A stretch of DNA of 13,814 nt. It comes from Deltaproteobacteria bacterium UBA5756. Lineage in GTDB: Bacteria > Desulfobacterota > Syntrophorhabdia > Syntrophorhabdales > Syntrophorhabdaceae. The notes beneath the pieces are model-generated. The model was not told where the DNA came from. It saw nothing but the letters and a program-made list of their open reading frames with translations, and made no database searches. Below are positions 7,162 to 13,814 of this stretch, in pieces. The stretch lies in the NCBI GenBank assembly GCA_002418985.1, contig DIFE01000093.1:1-13814 (forward strand). Direction: 5' to 3'. Position 1 is the first letter of the stretch, and each line of letters opens with the position of its first letter. Made by a program: the position numbers and the translations under genes.

Positions 7162-7839
7162 ATGCGAGTGTTGCTGGTTGAAGATGATCCGGTCATTTCT
7201 TCTTTCGTGGTAAAGGGCCTCCGGGAGGCCGGCTTTGCCGTCGATACCGCCGCGGACGGTGAAGACGGGCTGCATCTGGCCGTGGCCGAATCGTATGACG
7301 CGGTCATCGTGGACCTGATGCTGCCCAAACTCGACGGGCTGTCGCTCATTACGAGTCTCAGAGAGGCGAAACCCAACATCCCCATCATGATCCTCAGCGC
7401 AAAACGCTCGGTGGATGACCGGGTGAAGGGCCTGCAAACGGGAAGTGACGATTACCTGACGAAGCCTTTCGCCTTTTCCGAACTTCTTGCACGCGTCCAG
7501 GCCCTGATACGCAGGGCAACCGGCGTGCCCGATCCGGTGCGTCTTGAGGTGGCTGACCTCATTATGGACCTTTTGTCGCGTGAGGTCACCCGTTCGGGAC
7601 AGAAGATCGAGCTTCAGCCCAGGGAGTTCCTTCTCCTTGAATACCTCATGCGTAATGCCGGCAGGGTGGTTTCAAAGACGATGATCATGGAGCACGTCTG
7701 GGACATGAATTTCGACCCGCAAACAAATATCGTGGAAGCACGGATGAGCAAGCTGCGGGACAAGATAGACAGGGACCATGACAAGAAACTTATTCACACG
7801 ATCCGGGGAGCCGGCTACATACTTAAAGAAGCTGTATGA
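7162..7839 (+). CDS. OmpR-family response regulator (second system)
   Basis: 225-aa response regulator. The start ATG at 7162 is preferred over an in-frame TTG at 7156 because AAGGA lies 8 bases upstream of it. The receiver domain has Glu7-Asp8-Asp9, phospho-acceptor Asp51 (VIVDLMLPKLDG), Ser79 in place of the usual switch Thr (MILSAKRS), and Lys101 (YLTKPFAF). The winged-helix effector domain is at about 127-222, ending HTIRGAGYILKEAV. It closely resembles the regulator at 4448-5137 in both domains, so the two are likely paralogues. It sits 45 bp after the first ArnT-like gene and overlaps the kinase that follows, placing transferase, regulator and kinase in one unit. Its operon promoter (5317-5370) may therefore be autoregulated, though this is inference. 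Confidence 0.95.
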   Translation: MRVLLVEDDPVISSFVVKGLREAGFAVDTAADGEDGLHLAVAESYDAVIVDLMLPKLDGLSLITSLREAKPNIPIMILSAKRSVDDRVKGLQTGSDDYLTKPFAFSELLARVQALIRRATGVPDPVRLEVADLIMDLLSREVTRSGQKIELQPREFLLLEYLMRNAGRVVSKTMIMEHVWDMNFDPQTNIVEARMSKLRDKIDRDHDKKLIHTIRGAGYILKEAV

Positions 7840-8899
7840 ACAGCGCCACTCGGTGGTCTTTCGCCTTACCGTCTGGTACGCAGGGGTATTTACGGTCTGC
7901 CTCATTGCGACCCTTGCCGCCTTTTACTTCATCGTCCTCTACGGCAGCCACGGCATCGGCCATCATGCCCTCTCGGAACTCAGAGAGGAGTTCCGGCATT
8001 ATTTCGGCGTTCCCCTTGCGATCATCATAGCCCTGTCGGGGGCCATAGGCTGGTTCATGGCAAAGCGCGCCCTGTCCGGGGTCGAAGAGGTGACCCGTGC
8101 CGCCGTGGACATATCCAGAGGCGCCCTTGACAGAAGGGTCCCGGTGACAGACCGCGACGACGAGATAGATCGTCTCGCCAAGACGTTCAACACGATGGTG
8201 GGGCACACCCAGGCGCTCATCGAACAGATGAAAGAGATCACCGAGAACATCGCCCATGACCTCAGGAGCCCGATCACGCGGATGAGAGGCCTCGCAGAAA
8301 TGGCCCTGGCGGGCCGGCGGACGGATGAGGAAACCGCATCGATGGCCGGGCTCATCATTGAGGAATGCGACCGTCTTCTTGATCTCATCAATACAATGCT
8401 TGACATTTCCGAAGCCGAGGCCGGGCTCGCAAAACTTGACGTGCAAAAGACCGACCTGACCGACCTGATCACCGATCTGCGCGACCTTTTTCTACCCTCC
8501 GCGGATGAGAAACATATAGACCTGCGAGCGGCCAACGACGCTCAACCGGTCTTTGTGTTCTGTGACCGCCGGAAGCTGCAGCGGGTTTTTGCCAACCTCC
8601 TCGACAACGCTCTCAAATACACCCCTGACGGCGGACAGGTAACGATATCAATAACCGATACCCCAAAAGACGTGACAGTCATCGTTGAAGACACGGGCAC
8701 CGGCATACCGGAAGAGGATCTGCCGCATATTTTTGACCGTTTCTTCAGGGGGGAGAAGAGCCGGTCCGAACCGGGAAACGGACTTGGTCTCAGCCTGGTA
8801 CAAGCGTTTACCATTATTCACGGGGGTTCCGTCGCCGCCGCGAACACACCCAATCGAGGCTCGCGATTTACCGTGACCCTTCCCAAGCCCGCCCTTTAG
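7778..8899 (+). CDS. sensor histidine kinase with short His-rich periplasmic loop
   Basis: 373-aa membrane kinase, presumably phosphorylating the regulator before it. TM1 is at about 33-56 and TM2 at about 77-95. The loop between them is only about 20 residues and carries His58, His62, His63 and His74. HAMP follows (about 97-148). HisKA has ENIAHDLRSPITRMRG with phospho-acceptor His160. The ATPase domain has NLLDNALKYTP (273-283), DTGTGI (305-310) and NGLGLSL (334-340). The ATG at 7778 overlaps the regulator gene by 62 bases, more than usual, with AGGGA close before it. The next in-frame start is GTG at 7853, which lacks a ribosome site but would remove the overlap and keep both membrane helices. 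The small loop means signal sensing is by that loop, the membrane helices or a partner protein, not a folded sensor domain. Confidence 0.92.
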   Translation: MTRNLFTRSGEPATYLKKLYEQRHSVVFRLTVWYAGVFTVCLIATLAAFYFIVLYGSHGIGHHALSELREEFRHYFGVPLAIIIALSGAIGWFMAKRALSGVEEVTRAAVDISRGALDRRVPVTDRDDEIDRLAKTFNTMVGHTQALIEQMKEITENIAHDLRSPITRMRGLAEMALAGRRTDEETASMAGLIIEECDRLLDLINTMLDISEAEAGLAKLDVQKTDLTDLITDLRDLFLPSADEKHIDLRAANDAQPVFVFCDRRKLQRVFANLLDNALKYTPDGGQVTISITDTPKDVTVIVEDTGTGIPEEDLPHIFDRFFRGEKSRSEPGNGLGLSLVQAFTIIHGGSVAAANTPNRGSRFTVTLPKPAL

Positions 8900-8919
8900 T
8901 CCCTGCACCCCCATCAACA

Positions 8920-8973
8920 TTACCAAAAGATAATCCCTCGGTCACGATACGATAATCGGCCCACAGGTACACT
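8920..8973 (+). promoter_or_regulatory. promoter with triple 11-bp-spaced operator for the second ArnT-like gene
   Basis: Hexamers AGATAA (8928-8933), CGGTCA (8939-8944) and CGATAA (8950-8955) repeat every 11 bp, followed exactly 12 bp later by a -10-like TACACT (8968-8973), 35 bases before the GTG start. TTACCA at 8920-8925 stands 8 bp ahead of the first hexamer, the same offset as at 5317. An ungapped comparison of this 109-bp kinase-transferase gap with the region before the first ArnT-like gene keeps TTACCAA, G-TAAT, CGGT-A and CG-T-AT in register. The second transferase therefore probably has its own regulated promoter in addition to read-through from the kinase. Confidence 0.65.
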
Positions 8974-9008
8974 ATGGGAACAACAAAAAGCCGTCAAAGG
9001 GGACACTC

Positions 9009-10730
9009 GTGTTATCACATGATCGCCGCAGAAAAAGGGTCATCTACTTACTGGTAATCCTTGCATGTTCGTACATCTTTCTTTTCTATAATCTTGGGAA
9101 CTACTCTCTCAAGGAACCCGATGAGGGGCGATATGCAGAGATTCCCCGGGAAATGGTGGAACAGGGCGATTATGTTGTCCCCCATCTCAACTATGTCCGC
9201 TATTTTGAGAAACCACCCCTCCTGTACTGGGCTGTCGCCCTTTCTTACAAGGTTTTTGGGGTGAGCGAGTGGTCTTTCAGGTTGCCCAACACGCTTGCCG
9301 CCCTCCTGTGCGTGCTCATGACCTATTTCTTCATATCACACTGGTTTGGCGATGAGGTCGGTCTGCTCTGCTCCCTTATGCTGCTGACTTCGTTCGGCTT
9401 CTTCGCAATCGCCCACATCATGACGATCGATATGTTGTTCTCTTTCCTCCTCTTCGGCTCGCTGTTGTGTTTCTACCAGTACTACCGGGACAAGAAGCCG
9501 TTATTCCTTTACCTCTTCTTTGCCGCCCTTGCGCTGGCCATCCTGGCCAAGGGGCCGGTAGCTTTTATCCTTCTGATGGTCACAATTGTCCTCTTCCTCT
9601 GGTCTGAAAAGAGACTCTTTTTCCTCAGGGATATGCTCTCCGTAAAAGCACTCCTGCTCTTTTGTGTGATCGCTGCGCCCTGGTTCATCGTTATGTGCCT
9701 CAGAGAGAAGGAGTTCTTTCAATTCTTTTTCGTGGACCAGCATATCCTGCGATTTGTTACGACCAAGCACAAAAGATCGGGGCCTCTCTATTACTTTTTC
9801 CCGGTCCTCTTCGGCGGGCTTTTTCCGTGGTCGATATTCATACCCCGGGCGGTTGTGCAATTATGGAGGACAAAGGAGGTGCGGCTCTTTTTTATCTGGG
9901 CTCTCGTTGTCTTTGTCTTCTTCAGCCTGTCCGGGTCAAAATTGCCGCCGTACATCCTTCCGATCTTTCCCGCCGTTGCGGTCATCCTAGCCCGGCTTTT
10001 CCGGATGGAATGGGAACGCCGCATCGAACAAAACCGCGAGATTATCGTCTATGCGGCATTCTTTTCCTGTATTGCCCTCACGGGCCTCGCACATGCAACC
10101 GGCATGCTTGACAGATATCTGGCGGGCCTGCCTGAGATAGCCAACCTATCAAAGGAACTCCGCTGGCTCGCCCTGTCTGTATCGATCGCTTCCCTTGCGG
10201 CGCTCGGCGCTCTTTGCTTTCGTAAAATGCGCACCTACCGCTTTCTTTTTTACACGCTCGCGGCGTTCTCCCTCGTCGTTTTCGTCGGCGTGATGCTCCA
10301 CCCGCACGTCATAGACAAACTTAACACGACGAAGGAGCTTGCGCGGGAGATCAACACAATGTCGGGCCCGGTCCCAATCGTCATCAACTATGGTTCATTC
10401 GATGAAACCCTCCCTTTCTACCTGAAGAAGGGGAGATACATTGCGAACCACCTCGGTGAGCTGGAAATGGGGTCGAAATATCCTGACGCGAAAGACCACT
10501 TTCTTGATACGGAACAGTCCGCGTCCATGTTCCGGTCGGACCGGCCGGTATTCGTGGTCCTGAAAGCAAAGCGCCTTTCCCGGCTTCAGATAGCGGGCAT
10601 CGAGCATGGAACCATGCTTGCGTGCCAGGACAAAAGGTGCCTCATCGCCAATAAGGCCGCGGCAGGGGCCTTCCCTTCACGGCCGACAGATGTGCGGGCC
10701 TCTTCCGTGATCGACGGGCAGATGCGCTAG
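9009..10730 (+). CDS. ArnT/PMT-like membrane glycosyltransferase (second copy)
   Basis: 573-aa polytopic enzyme of the same GT39/GT83 superfamily as the gene at 5407, but closer to ArnT in its motifs. TM1 is at about 11-28. The first loop has Asp38-Glu39 (KEPDEGRYAEIPREM), and YFEKPPLLYW (65-74) holds the Glu-Lys-Pro-Pro of ArnT. A third conserved Asp lies at 141 (TIDMLFSF), and LAKGPVAF (179-186) matches the family's LxKGP loop. About ten more hydrophobic segments and a soluble C-terminal domain (VFVVLKAKRLS) complete it. The expected role is periplasmic transfer of a sugar from undecaprenyl phosphate to lipid A or another envelope acceptor. Start is GTG with AAAGGGG about 6 bases upstream. 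It is 109 bp after the kinase and has its own operator-like promoter. It converges with the MFS gene; no intrinsic terminator is evident in the 48-bp gap. Confidence 0.9.
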   Translation: MLSHDRRRKRVIYLLVILACSYIFLFYNLGNYSLKEPDEGRYAEIPREMVEQGDYVVPHLNYVRYFEKPPLLYWAVALSYKVFGVSEWSFRLPNTLAALLCVLMTYFFISHWFGDEVGLLCSLMLLTSFGFFAIAHIMTIDMLFSFLLFGSLLCFYQYYRDKKPLFLYLFFAALALAILAKGPVAFILLMVTIVLFLWSEKRLFFLRDMLSVKALLLFCVIAAPWFIVMCLREKEFFQFFFVDQHILRFVTTKHKRSGPLYYFFPVLFGGLFPWSIFIPRAVVQLWRTKEVRLFFIWALVVFVFFSLSGSKLPPYILPIFPAVAVILARLFRMEWERRIEQNREIIVYAAFFSCIALTGLAHATGMLDRYLAGLPEIANLSKELRWLALSVSIASLAALGALCFRKMRTYRFLFYTLAAFSLVVFVGVMLHPHVIDKLNTTKELAREINTMSGPVPIVINYGSFDETLPFYLKKGRYIANHLGELEMGSKYPDAKDHFLDTEQSASMFRSDRPVFVVLKAKRLSRLQIAGIEHGTMLACQDKRCLIANKAAAGAFPSRPTDVRASSVIDGQMR

Positions 10731-10778
10731 CGGAAACCCTTATGTCAGGGGCAAGACGAGATCAGGCCCGTATCATTC

Positions 10779-11975
10779 TTAATGGCCACCTGTGGCCTCA
10801 TCCCGTGCCAGACCAAAGATGCCAAGGGCGATGAGAGCCATTGCAGCCCCGAAAAAGAACGGCGCACCGGGGCCGACATGCTTCCAGAGAAAACCGGCGG
10901 CCAGAGATGCCGGGAAAGCGGCCAGCCCGGTTACGGTCTGGTAGACACCGTATGTCGTGCCGGCGAACTCACCCCGGGCATGAAGAGAAATGTACGCTTT
11001 TCCGATCCCCTCCGTTAGAGCCATGTAGATGCCGTACAGGGGAAAGAGGACCCAGAGAAAACCCGGCCTGCCGGTGACGCCGAACAGGAAATAAATGAGG
11101 GCAAAAAGCGCAAAGCCCCACAGGAGAAGTTTTTTCTGCCCCACCCTGTCGGAGATAATGCCGGCAGGGAACGAAAAGACGGCATAGACAATATTAAACA
11201 GCGCATAAGCGAGGATCGTGGTCCCCACCGTGAAACCCAGACTGTGCGCCCTCAGTATGATAAAAGCGTCAGAACTGTTCCCCAGGGCAAACACGGTGCT
11301 CGCCAGCAGAAAGACCTTGAAACTCCTGTCCAGCTTTATGTCGCTGAGTTTCCACGGCAGGCGTCTTCCGGTCCCGTTGTCTGTTCTTGCGTCGCGGACA
11401 AAAGCCACAAGGAGAACGACGCCGGCGACCGCAGGGAGAAAGGCGAGATAGAAGATAAGGCGGAGGTTGCCCGCAAAGACCTTCAGGAGGACAAGAGCGA
11501 TCAGCGGCCCGATCATGGCACCAAGGGTATCGAGGGCCCGGTGGAAGCCGAAGACCCTTCCCCGGTAGCGATCCTCGGACACACCGGCAAGGAGCGCATC
11601 CCGTGCGGAGGTCCTCACGCCCTTGCCGAAACGGTCGAGAAATCTTCCCCCCATAACCATGGTCCAGCCGGACGCCGCGCCGATGACAAGTTTCGACACC
11701 GCCGAGAGCGCATATCCTCCCGTCATGAAGGGCTTTCTTCTCCCGGACCGGTCGGAGAAATAACCGGAAAAAACGCGCAAAAGATTGGCCGTGGATTCCG
11801 CAATACCCTCGATAAGCCCCACGATGGTTACGGGAGCATTCAGAACAGTAACAAGAAAGATGGGCACCACCGGGTAGACCATCTCCGAAGAGATGTCGTT
11901 CAAAAAACTGACAAGGCTGATAGCGACTACGTTCCTGCCAATACCCCTGAAGACCTTCCCGAACAGTCCACGCAT
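10779..11975 (-). CDS. major facilitator superfamily transporter
   Basis: 398-aa inner-membrane secondary transporter with about 12 hydrophobic segments. The N-terminal stretch SFLNDISSEMVYPVVPIFL (about 23-41) is typical of a bacterial drug/proton-antiporter-like MFS group. The signature loop 2-3 motif is GYFSDRSGRRKPF (about 71-83), and a degenerate repeat of it, GIISDRVGQKKLL, appears in the second half. Together these support a proton-coupled uniporter or efflux pump. The substrate cannot be inferred. ATG at 11975 is preferred over a TTG at 11993 because AGTAGG stands close before it, although both sites are weak. The gene is alone on its strand between the second ArnT-like gene (convergent) and the gene-poor 11976-12693 stretch. 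I see no triple-hexamer operator upstream, so membership in the cation/envelope regulon is not supported. Confidence 0.9.
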   Translation of the reverse strand: MRGLFGKVFRGIGRNVVAISLVSFLNDISSEMVYPVVPIFLVTVLNAPVTIVGLIEGIAESTANLLRVFSGYFSDRSGRRKPFMTGGYALSAVSKLVIGAASGWTMVMGGRFLDRFGKGVRTSARDALLAGVSEDRYRGRVFGFHRALDTLGAMIGPLIALVLLKVFAGNLRLIFYLAFLPAVAGVVLLVAFVRDARTDNGTGRRLPWKLSDIKLDRSFKVFLLASTVFALGNSSDAFIILRAHSLGFTVGTTILAYALFNIVYAVFSFPAGIISDRVGQKKLLLWGFALFALIYFLFGVTGRPGFLWVLFPLYGIYMALTEGIGKAYISLHARGEFAGTTYGVYQTVTGLAAFPASLAAGFLWKHVGPGAPFFFGAAMALIALGIFGLARDEATGGH

Positions 11976-12085
11976 AGGCCTACTGTAAATCAAGACGGCC
12001 GATAAATCAACACCGCGCAGGTTTTAACAACTATTGACAATAACTCCATAATGCCAGCCCTGTTTCTCCATTGTGGGCGAGGCCC

Positions 12086-12347
12086 GCGGGGGGCCTTATT
12101 CTCCGGTCAGCCACGCTACGGATCACACCCGTTAACCGTTTTCGGGTCGCTCGATGCTTATTGCGGACAGCGGTGGTCACGAAGTGTGAGCTGGAAATCC
12201 GCAGACATGCGTTATCAGCTTATTGCCAACCCGGTGCAGTCAGGCGCATCGGTCCCGGTCACTTTCGTGCCCGGTCCGCGCGCCCCGAAAACGGAACGGG
12301 TCCCGTGCTCCTCCGCTACCGGCTGCCCGGAGAATAAGGCCCCCCGC
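12086..12347. repeat. 262-bp imperfect palindrome with near-perfect 27-bp inverted ends
   Basis: The left end 12086-12112 and right end 12321-12347 are reverse complements over 27 bp with one mismatch, including 21 unbroken bp (12086-12106 with 12327-12347, core CCTTATTCTCCGG). Pairing continues inward: CCCGTT (12128-12133) plus CCGTTTTCGGG (12136-12146) match 12284-12300 with a 2-base bulge. CACGAAGTG (12178-12186) matches CACTTTCGTG (12260-12269), and ATGCG (12207-12211) matches CGCAT (12245-12249). GCTTATTGC occurs twice inside (12156-12164, 12218-12226). Candidate identities are a miniature inverted-repeat or foldback element, or a large structured RNA. No clear target-site duplication is visible and no open frame inside looks coding. 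Confidence 0.75.
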
Positions 12348-12661
12348 TCGATGGATTGGTGAAAGCTCTAACTGAAAAATGCAGGAGGGACAAATTATTC
12401 ATTTCGCATCGCCTTCGGTTAAGATGTATTGCAAGACTTGGGGGTTCTCCGGGGTGTTACGAACTTCCCGTTACAAAGCGCCAGTAATAGTGCAGCATAA
12501 GAAACAAGAATTGCGACAGAAAGCTCCGCGTACGGGAACGGGCATGATCTCTCCGCCAGGGGATTCAATACTGATCAAGTCATCTTAATTCATCTTAGGG
12601 TGGCGGCTTGATACTTTTGTATTGAGACGAGAGTTGTGGCAGTATTGTCTATCCGCTGGGG
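12348..12661. other. gene-poor stretch between the palindrome and the defence gene
   Basis: No convincing gene is seen. A 69-codon frame (12379-12588, plus) lacks a ribosome site and has no recognisable motif. A minus-strand frame ending near 12419 is hydrophobic in part but also has no start signal. The only local regularity is a doubled TCATCTTA (12580-12587 and 12590-12597). Base composition falls from GC-rich to AT-rich across this stretch, consistent with an insertion junction. Confidence 0.4.
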
Positions 12662-12692
12662 TTTGTGCAACATTAACGCATCGTTGCACAAA
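12662..12692. repeat. perfect 10-bp inverted repeat abutting the defence gene stop
   Basis: TTTGTGCAAC (12662-12671) and GTTGCACAAA (12683-12692) are exact reverse complements around an 11-base loop. The repeat begins 1 base beyond the stop codon of the HEPN gene (12694). It may be the 3'-end hairpin of that transcript, but no T-run follows on the minus strand. It could equally mark the edge of an inserted segment. Confidence 0.6.
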
Positions 12693-12693
12693 A

Positions 12694-13629
12694 TCATTGT
12701 AGTTTTGCGTCAGAATTAACGAGAAAGACAATCGCGGCTGCTGTCATGTGCAGAACATAGGCCACGATATGTTCTGGAACAACAACCGTTTTTACGCCCT
12801 GGCCATGGCCGCTCAGTTTGTTGCGCGCAGTGGGTACTCCACCTTCGAGGAGACTCCGCAACCTAGACATCTGTTGTTGCCAAAATGCCGGGATTAGGTT
12901 TTCCTTATAGCAAGTTTCAATTAGCCGCTTACTGGTATCATTCGGATCATATTCCCAACCTCGCTTGTCGAAGATAGCTTTCATCGTGCTTTCAAATGAT
13001 TTCAAGGCATCGTTTAATGCCTCTTTGTGTTTTCCCTGCCGATAATGCTCATATGCACTCAAAAACTCTTCCTGAGCTCCCGCGTACTTGCGTCCATTTA
13101 GAAGACGCAATGCGGGCTTGATCACTTCAGCATGAAGTAGCTGGGAGTCAACCCTTAGAATCTTCCCTTGTTCGTATTGAAAACCTATCCCGTGTTCCTT
13201 AAATCGAGAGTTAAGCTCTTTTATTGCATCGTCTACGTGTTCGGAAGCATCCGATGATTGTCTGTAATCATATCTGCGTCCGTAGATGTCTAAGATGCCG
13301 AAGGAAAGCTCGATAACATCTAACACTTTATCTGTGTCTTGCTCATTTAGAAAAAACTCGATCATTTCTTCCATGTACTCTAGCCTTCTGTAGCTTTCTT
13401 CTCCAAGGCAAAAAACACCATATTCTTTACGGAGTGCTTTCACTATGAACCTATATGCTTCTTCAACTCTTAAGCCTCTCCTATTGTATTCGGTCTCATC
13501 GCCCAAAGACTCCTTCCAAATCTGGACGATTTGCACACGCAGAGGCTGGGGAATAGTATCATAGCTAAACACGTCCGGTATCTCCCCCCGAACCTTCTTC
13601 TGACGTTTCGAGTACAAGTCAATTATCAC
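12694..13629 (-). CDS. abortive-infection-type HEPN protein (STM4504/CBY_0614 family)
   Basis: 311-aa soluble protein. The N-terminus (LYSKRQKKVRGEIPDVFSYD, IPQPLRVQIVQIWKE) matches my recollection of the AbiJ-like N-terminal domain of the STM4504/CBY_0614 family. The C-terminal half (about 165-305) is helical and contains ARNKLSGHGQG, an R-N-x4-H arrangement (Arg269, Asn270, His275). This is the active-site pattern of HEPN ribonucleases and of Abi C-terminal domains. The likely role is phage-triggered RNA cleavage and growth arrest; RNase activity is inferred from the motif only. The start GTG has GAGGA 9 bases upstream. It follows a partial gene on the same strand by 33 bp, so the two are probably one operon. 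The AT-rich composition differs from the genes to its left, suggesting horizontal acquisition. Family recall was not checked by search. Confidence 0.8.
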   Translation of the reverse strand: MIIDLYSKRQKKVRGEIPDVFSYDTIPQPLRVQIVQIWKESLGDETEYNRRGLRVEEAYRFIVKALRKEYGVFCLGEESYRRLEYMEEMIEFFLNEQDTDKVLDVIELSFGILDIYGRRYDYRQSSDASEHVDDAIKELNSRFKEHGIGFQYEQGKILRVDSQLLHAEVIKPALRLLNGRKYAGAQEEFLSAYEHYRQGKHKEALNDALKSFESTMKAIFDKRGWEYDPNDTSKRLIETCYKENLIPAFWQQQMSRLRSLLEGGVPTARNKLSGHGQGVKTVVVPEHIVAYVLHMTAAAIVFLVNSDAKLQ

Positions 13630-13662
13630 AGTCCAAGGTCCTCTTCAGACAAGGATTGGTCA

Positions 13663-13814
13663 TCACATGCTCCAATACTTTCTCTTATTTTTATAAGGCT
13701 GGATATCCAATTCAGCGCAGAACCTTTGACATTCAGCTTCCATAGTCTCATTTGGCTCCACTTTACCAAGCATTATTTTATTGATCGCCCCACTCTTGTC
13801 CAAAATAGATTTTA
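13663..13814 (-). CDS. C-terminal fragment of an unknown gene upstream of the HEPN gene
   Basis: An open frame enters from the right window edge and ends in TGA at 13665-13663, giving 49 residues. It includes INKIMLGKVEPNETMEAECQ, then RFCAELDIQPY, and ends KNKRKYWSM. The composition is charged and soluble with two cysteines. Its start and most of its length lie outside the window, and I do not recognise the family. It is 33 bp upstream of the HEPN gene on the same strand and shares its AT-rich composition, so it may be a partner in a defence operon. Supporting evidence is only the uninterrupted frame and the tight spacing. Confidence 0.5.
   Translation of the reverse strand, partial: KSILDKSGAINKIMLGKVEPNETMEAECQRFCAELDIQPYKNKRKYWSM

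Noticed and set aside
10784..10797. GGCCA/TGGCC hairpin at the MFS 3' end as a terminator
   Set aside because: The 5-bp stem lies inside the coding sequence and is not followed by a T-run on either strand.
11244..12005. A 253-codon plus-strand open frame antisense to the MFS gene
   Set aside because: It is a codon-phase shadow: hydrophilic, low-complexity charged composition with no motif, while the minus strand encodes a clear 12-helix transporter.
12051..12362. Plus-strand frame of about 103 codons spanning the palindromic element
   Set aside because: No ribosome site and no motif; it covers both arms of an imperfect palindrome, so openness is explained by base composition.
12379..12588. 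Plus-strand frame of 69 codons
   Set aside because: No upstream Shine-Dalgarno, no motif, and it lies in a composition transition zone.
12662..12692. Integron attC site
   Set aside because: The ends do not fit RYYYAAC/GTTRRRY and there is no integrase or cassette arrangement.

Overview
The window looks like chromosomal DNA from a Gram-negative bacterium. Codon use is moderately GC-rich, most genes are tightly packed, and the ArnT-type glycosyltransferases and CusS/PhoQ-type sensor kinases are typical of organisms with an outer membrane. Gene order and protein style would fit a deltaproteobacterial (Desulfobacterota) lineage, but no marker gene is present, so that is a weak guess.

Layout. 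(1) 1-5137, minus strand, read right to left: an OmpR-family response regulator (5137-4448) and its overlapping heavy-metal-type histidine kinase (4461-2992), then a separate promoter followed by a 62-aa CxxC protein (2911-2723), a previously uncalled 29-aa single-span membrane peptide (2699-2610), a FieF-like cation diffusion facilitator (2545-1616) and an MgtA-type Mg2+ P-type ATPase (1554 to the window edge) that carries a one-base frameshift. (2) 5407-10730, plus strand: an ArnT/PMT-like lipid-linked-sugar transferase, a second OmpR-family regulator, a short-loop histidine kinase, and a second ArnT/PMT-like transferase. (3) 10779-11975, minus strand: an MFS transporter convergent with the second transferase. 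(4) 11976-12693: about 700 bp without a convincing gene, containing a 262-bp imperfect palindrome with near-perfect 27-bp ends. (5) 12694-13814, minus strand: a visibly more AT-rich segment with an abortive-infection-type HEPN protein of the STM4504/CBY_0614 family and the C-terminus of an upstream unknown gene. This segment looks like accessory defence DNA.

Main discovery. Three promoters share one architecture. They lie before the first ArnT-like gene, before the second ArnT-like gene, and before the CxxC/29-aa/CDF/MgtA unit. Each has three hexamers of consensus N(G/T)(G/A)TAA repeated every 11 bp (5-bp gaps), followed exactly 12 bp downstream by a -10-like hexamer. This is the geometry of PhoP/PmrA-class OmpR-family operators. 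It ties cation transport (MgtA, CDF) and envelope glycosylation (two ArnT-like enzymes) to the two locally encoded two-component systems. I infer a compact regulon, similar in logic to enterobacterial PhoPQ/PmrAB, that couples divalent-cation or metal status to cell-surface modification. Which regulator binds which site cannot be told from sequence alone.
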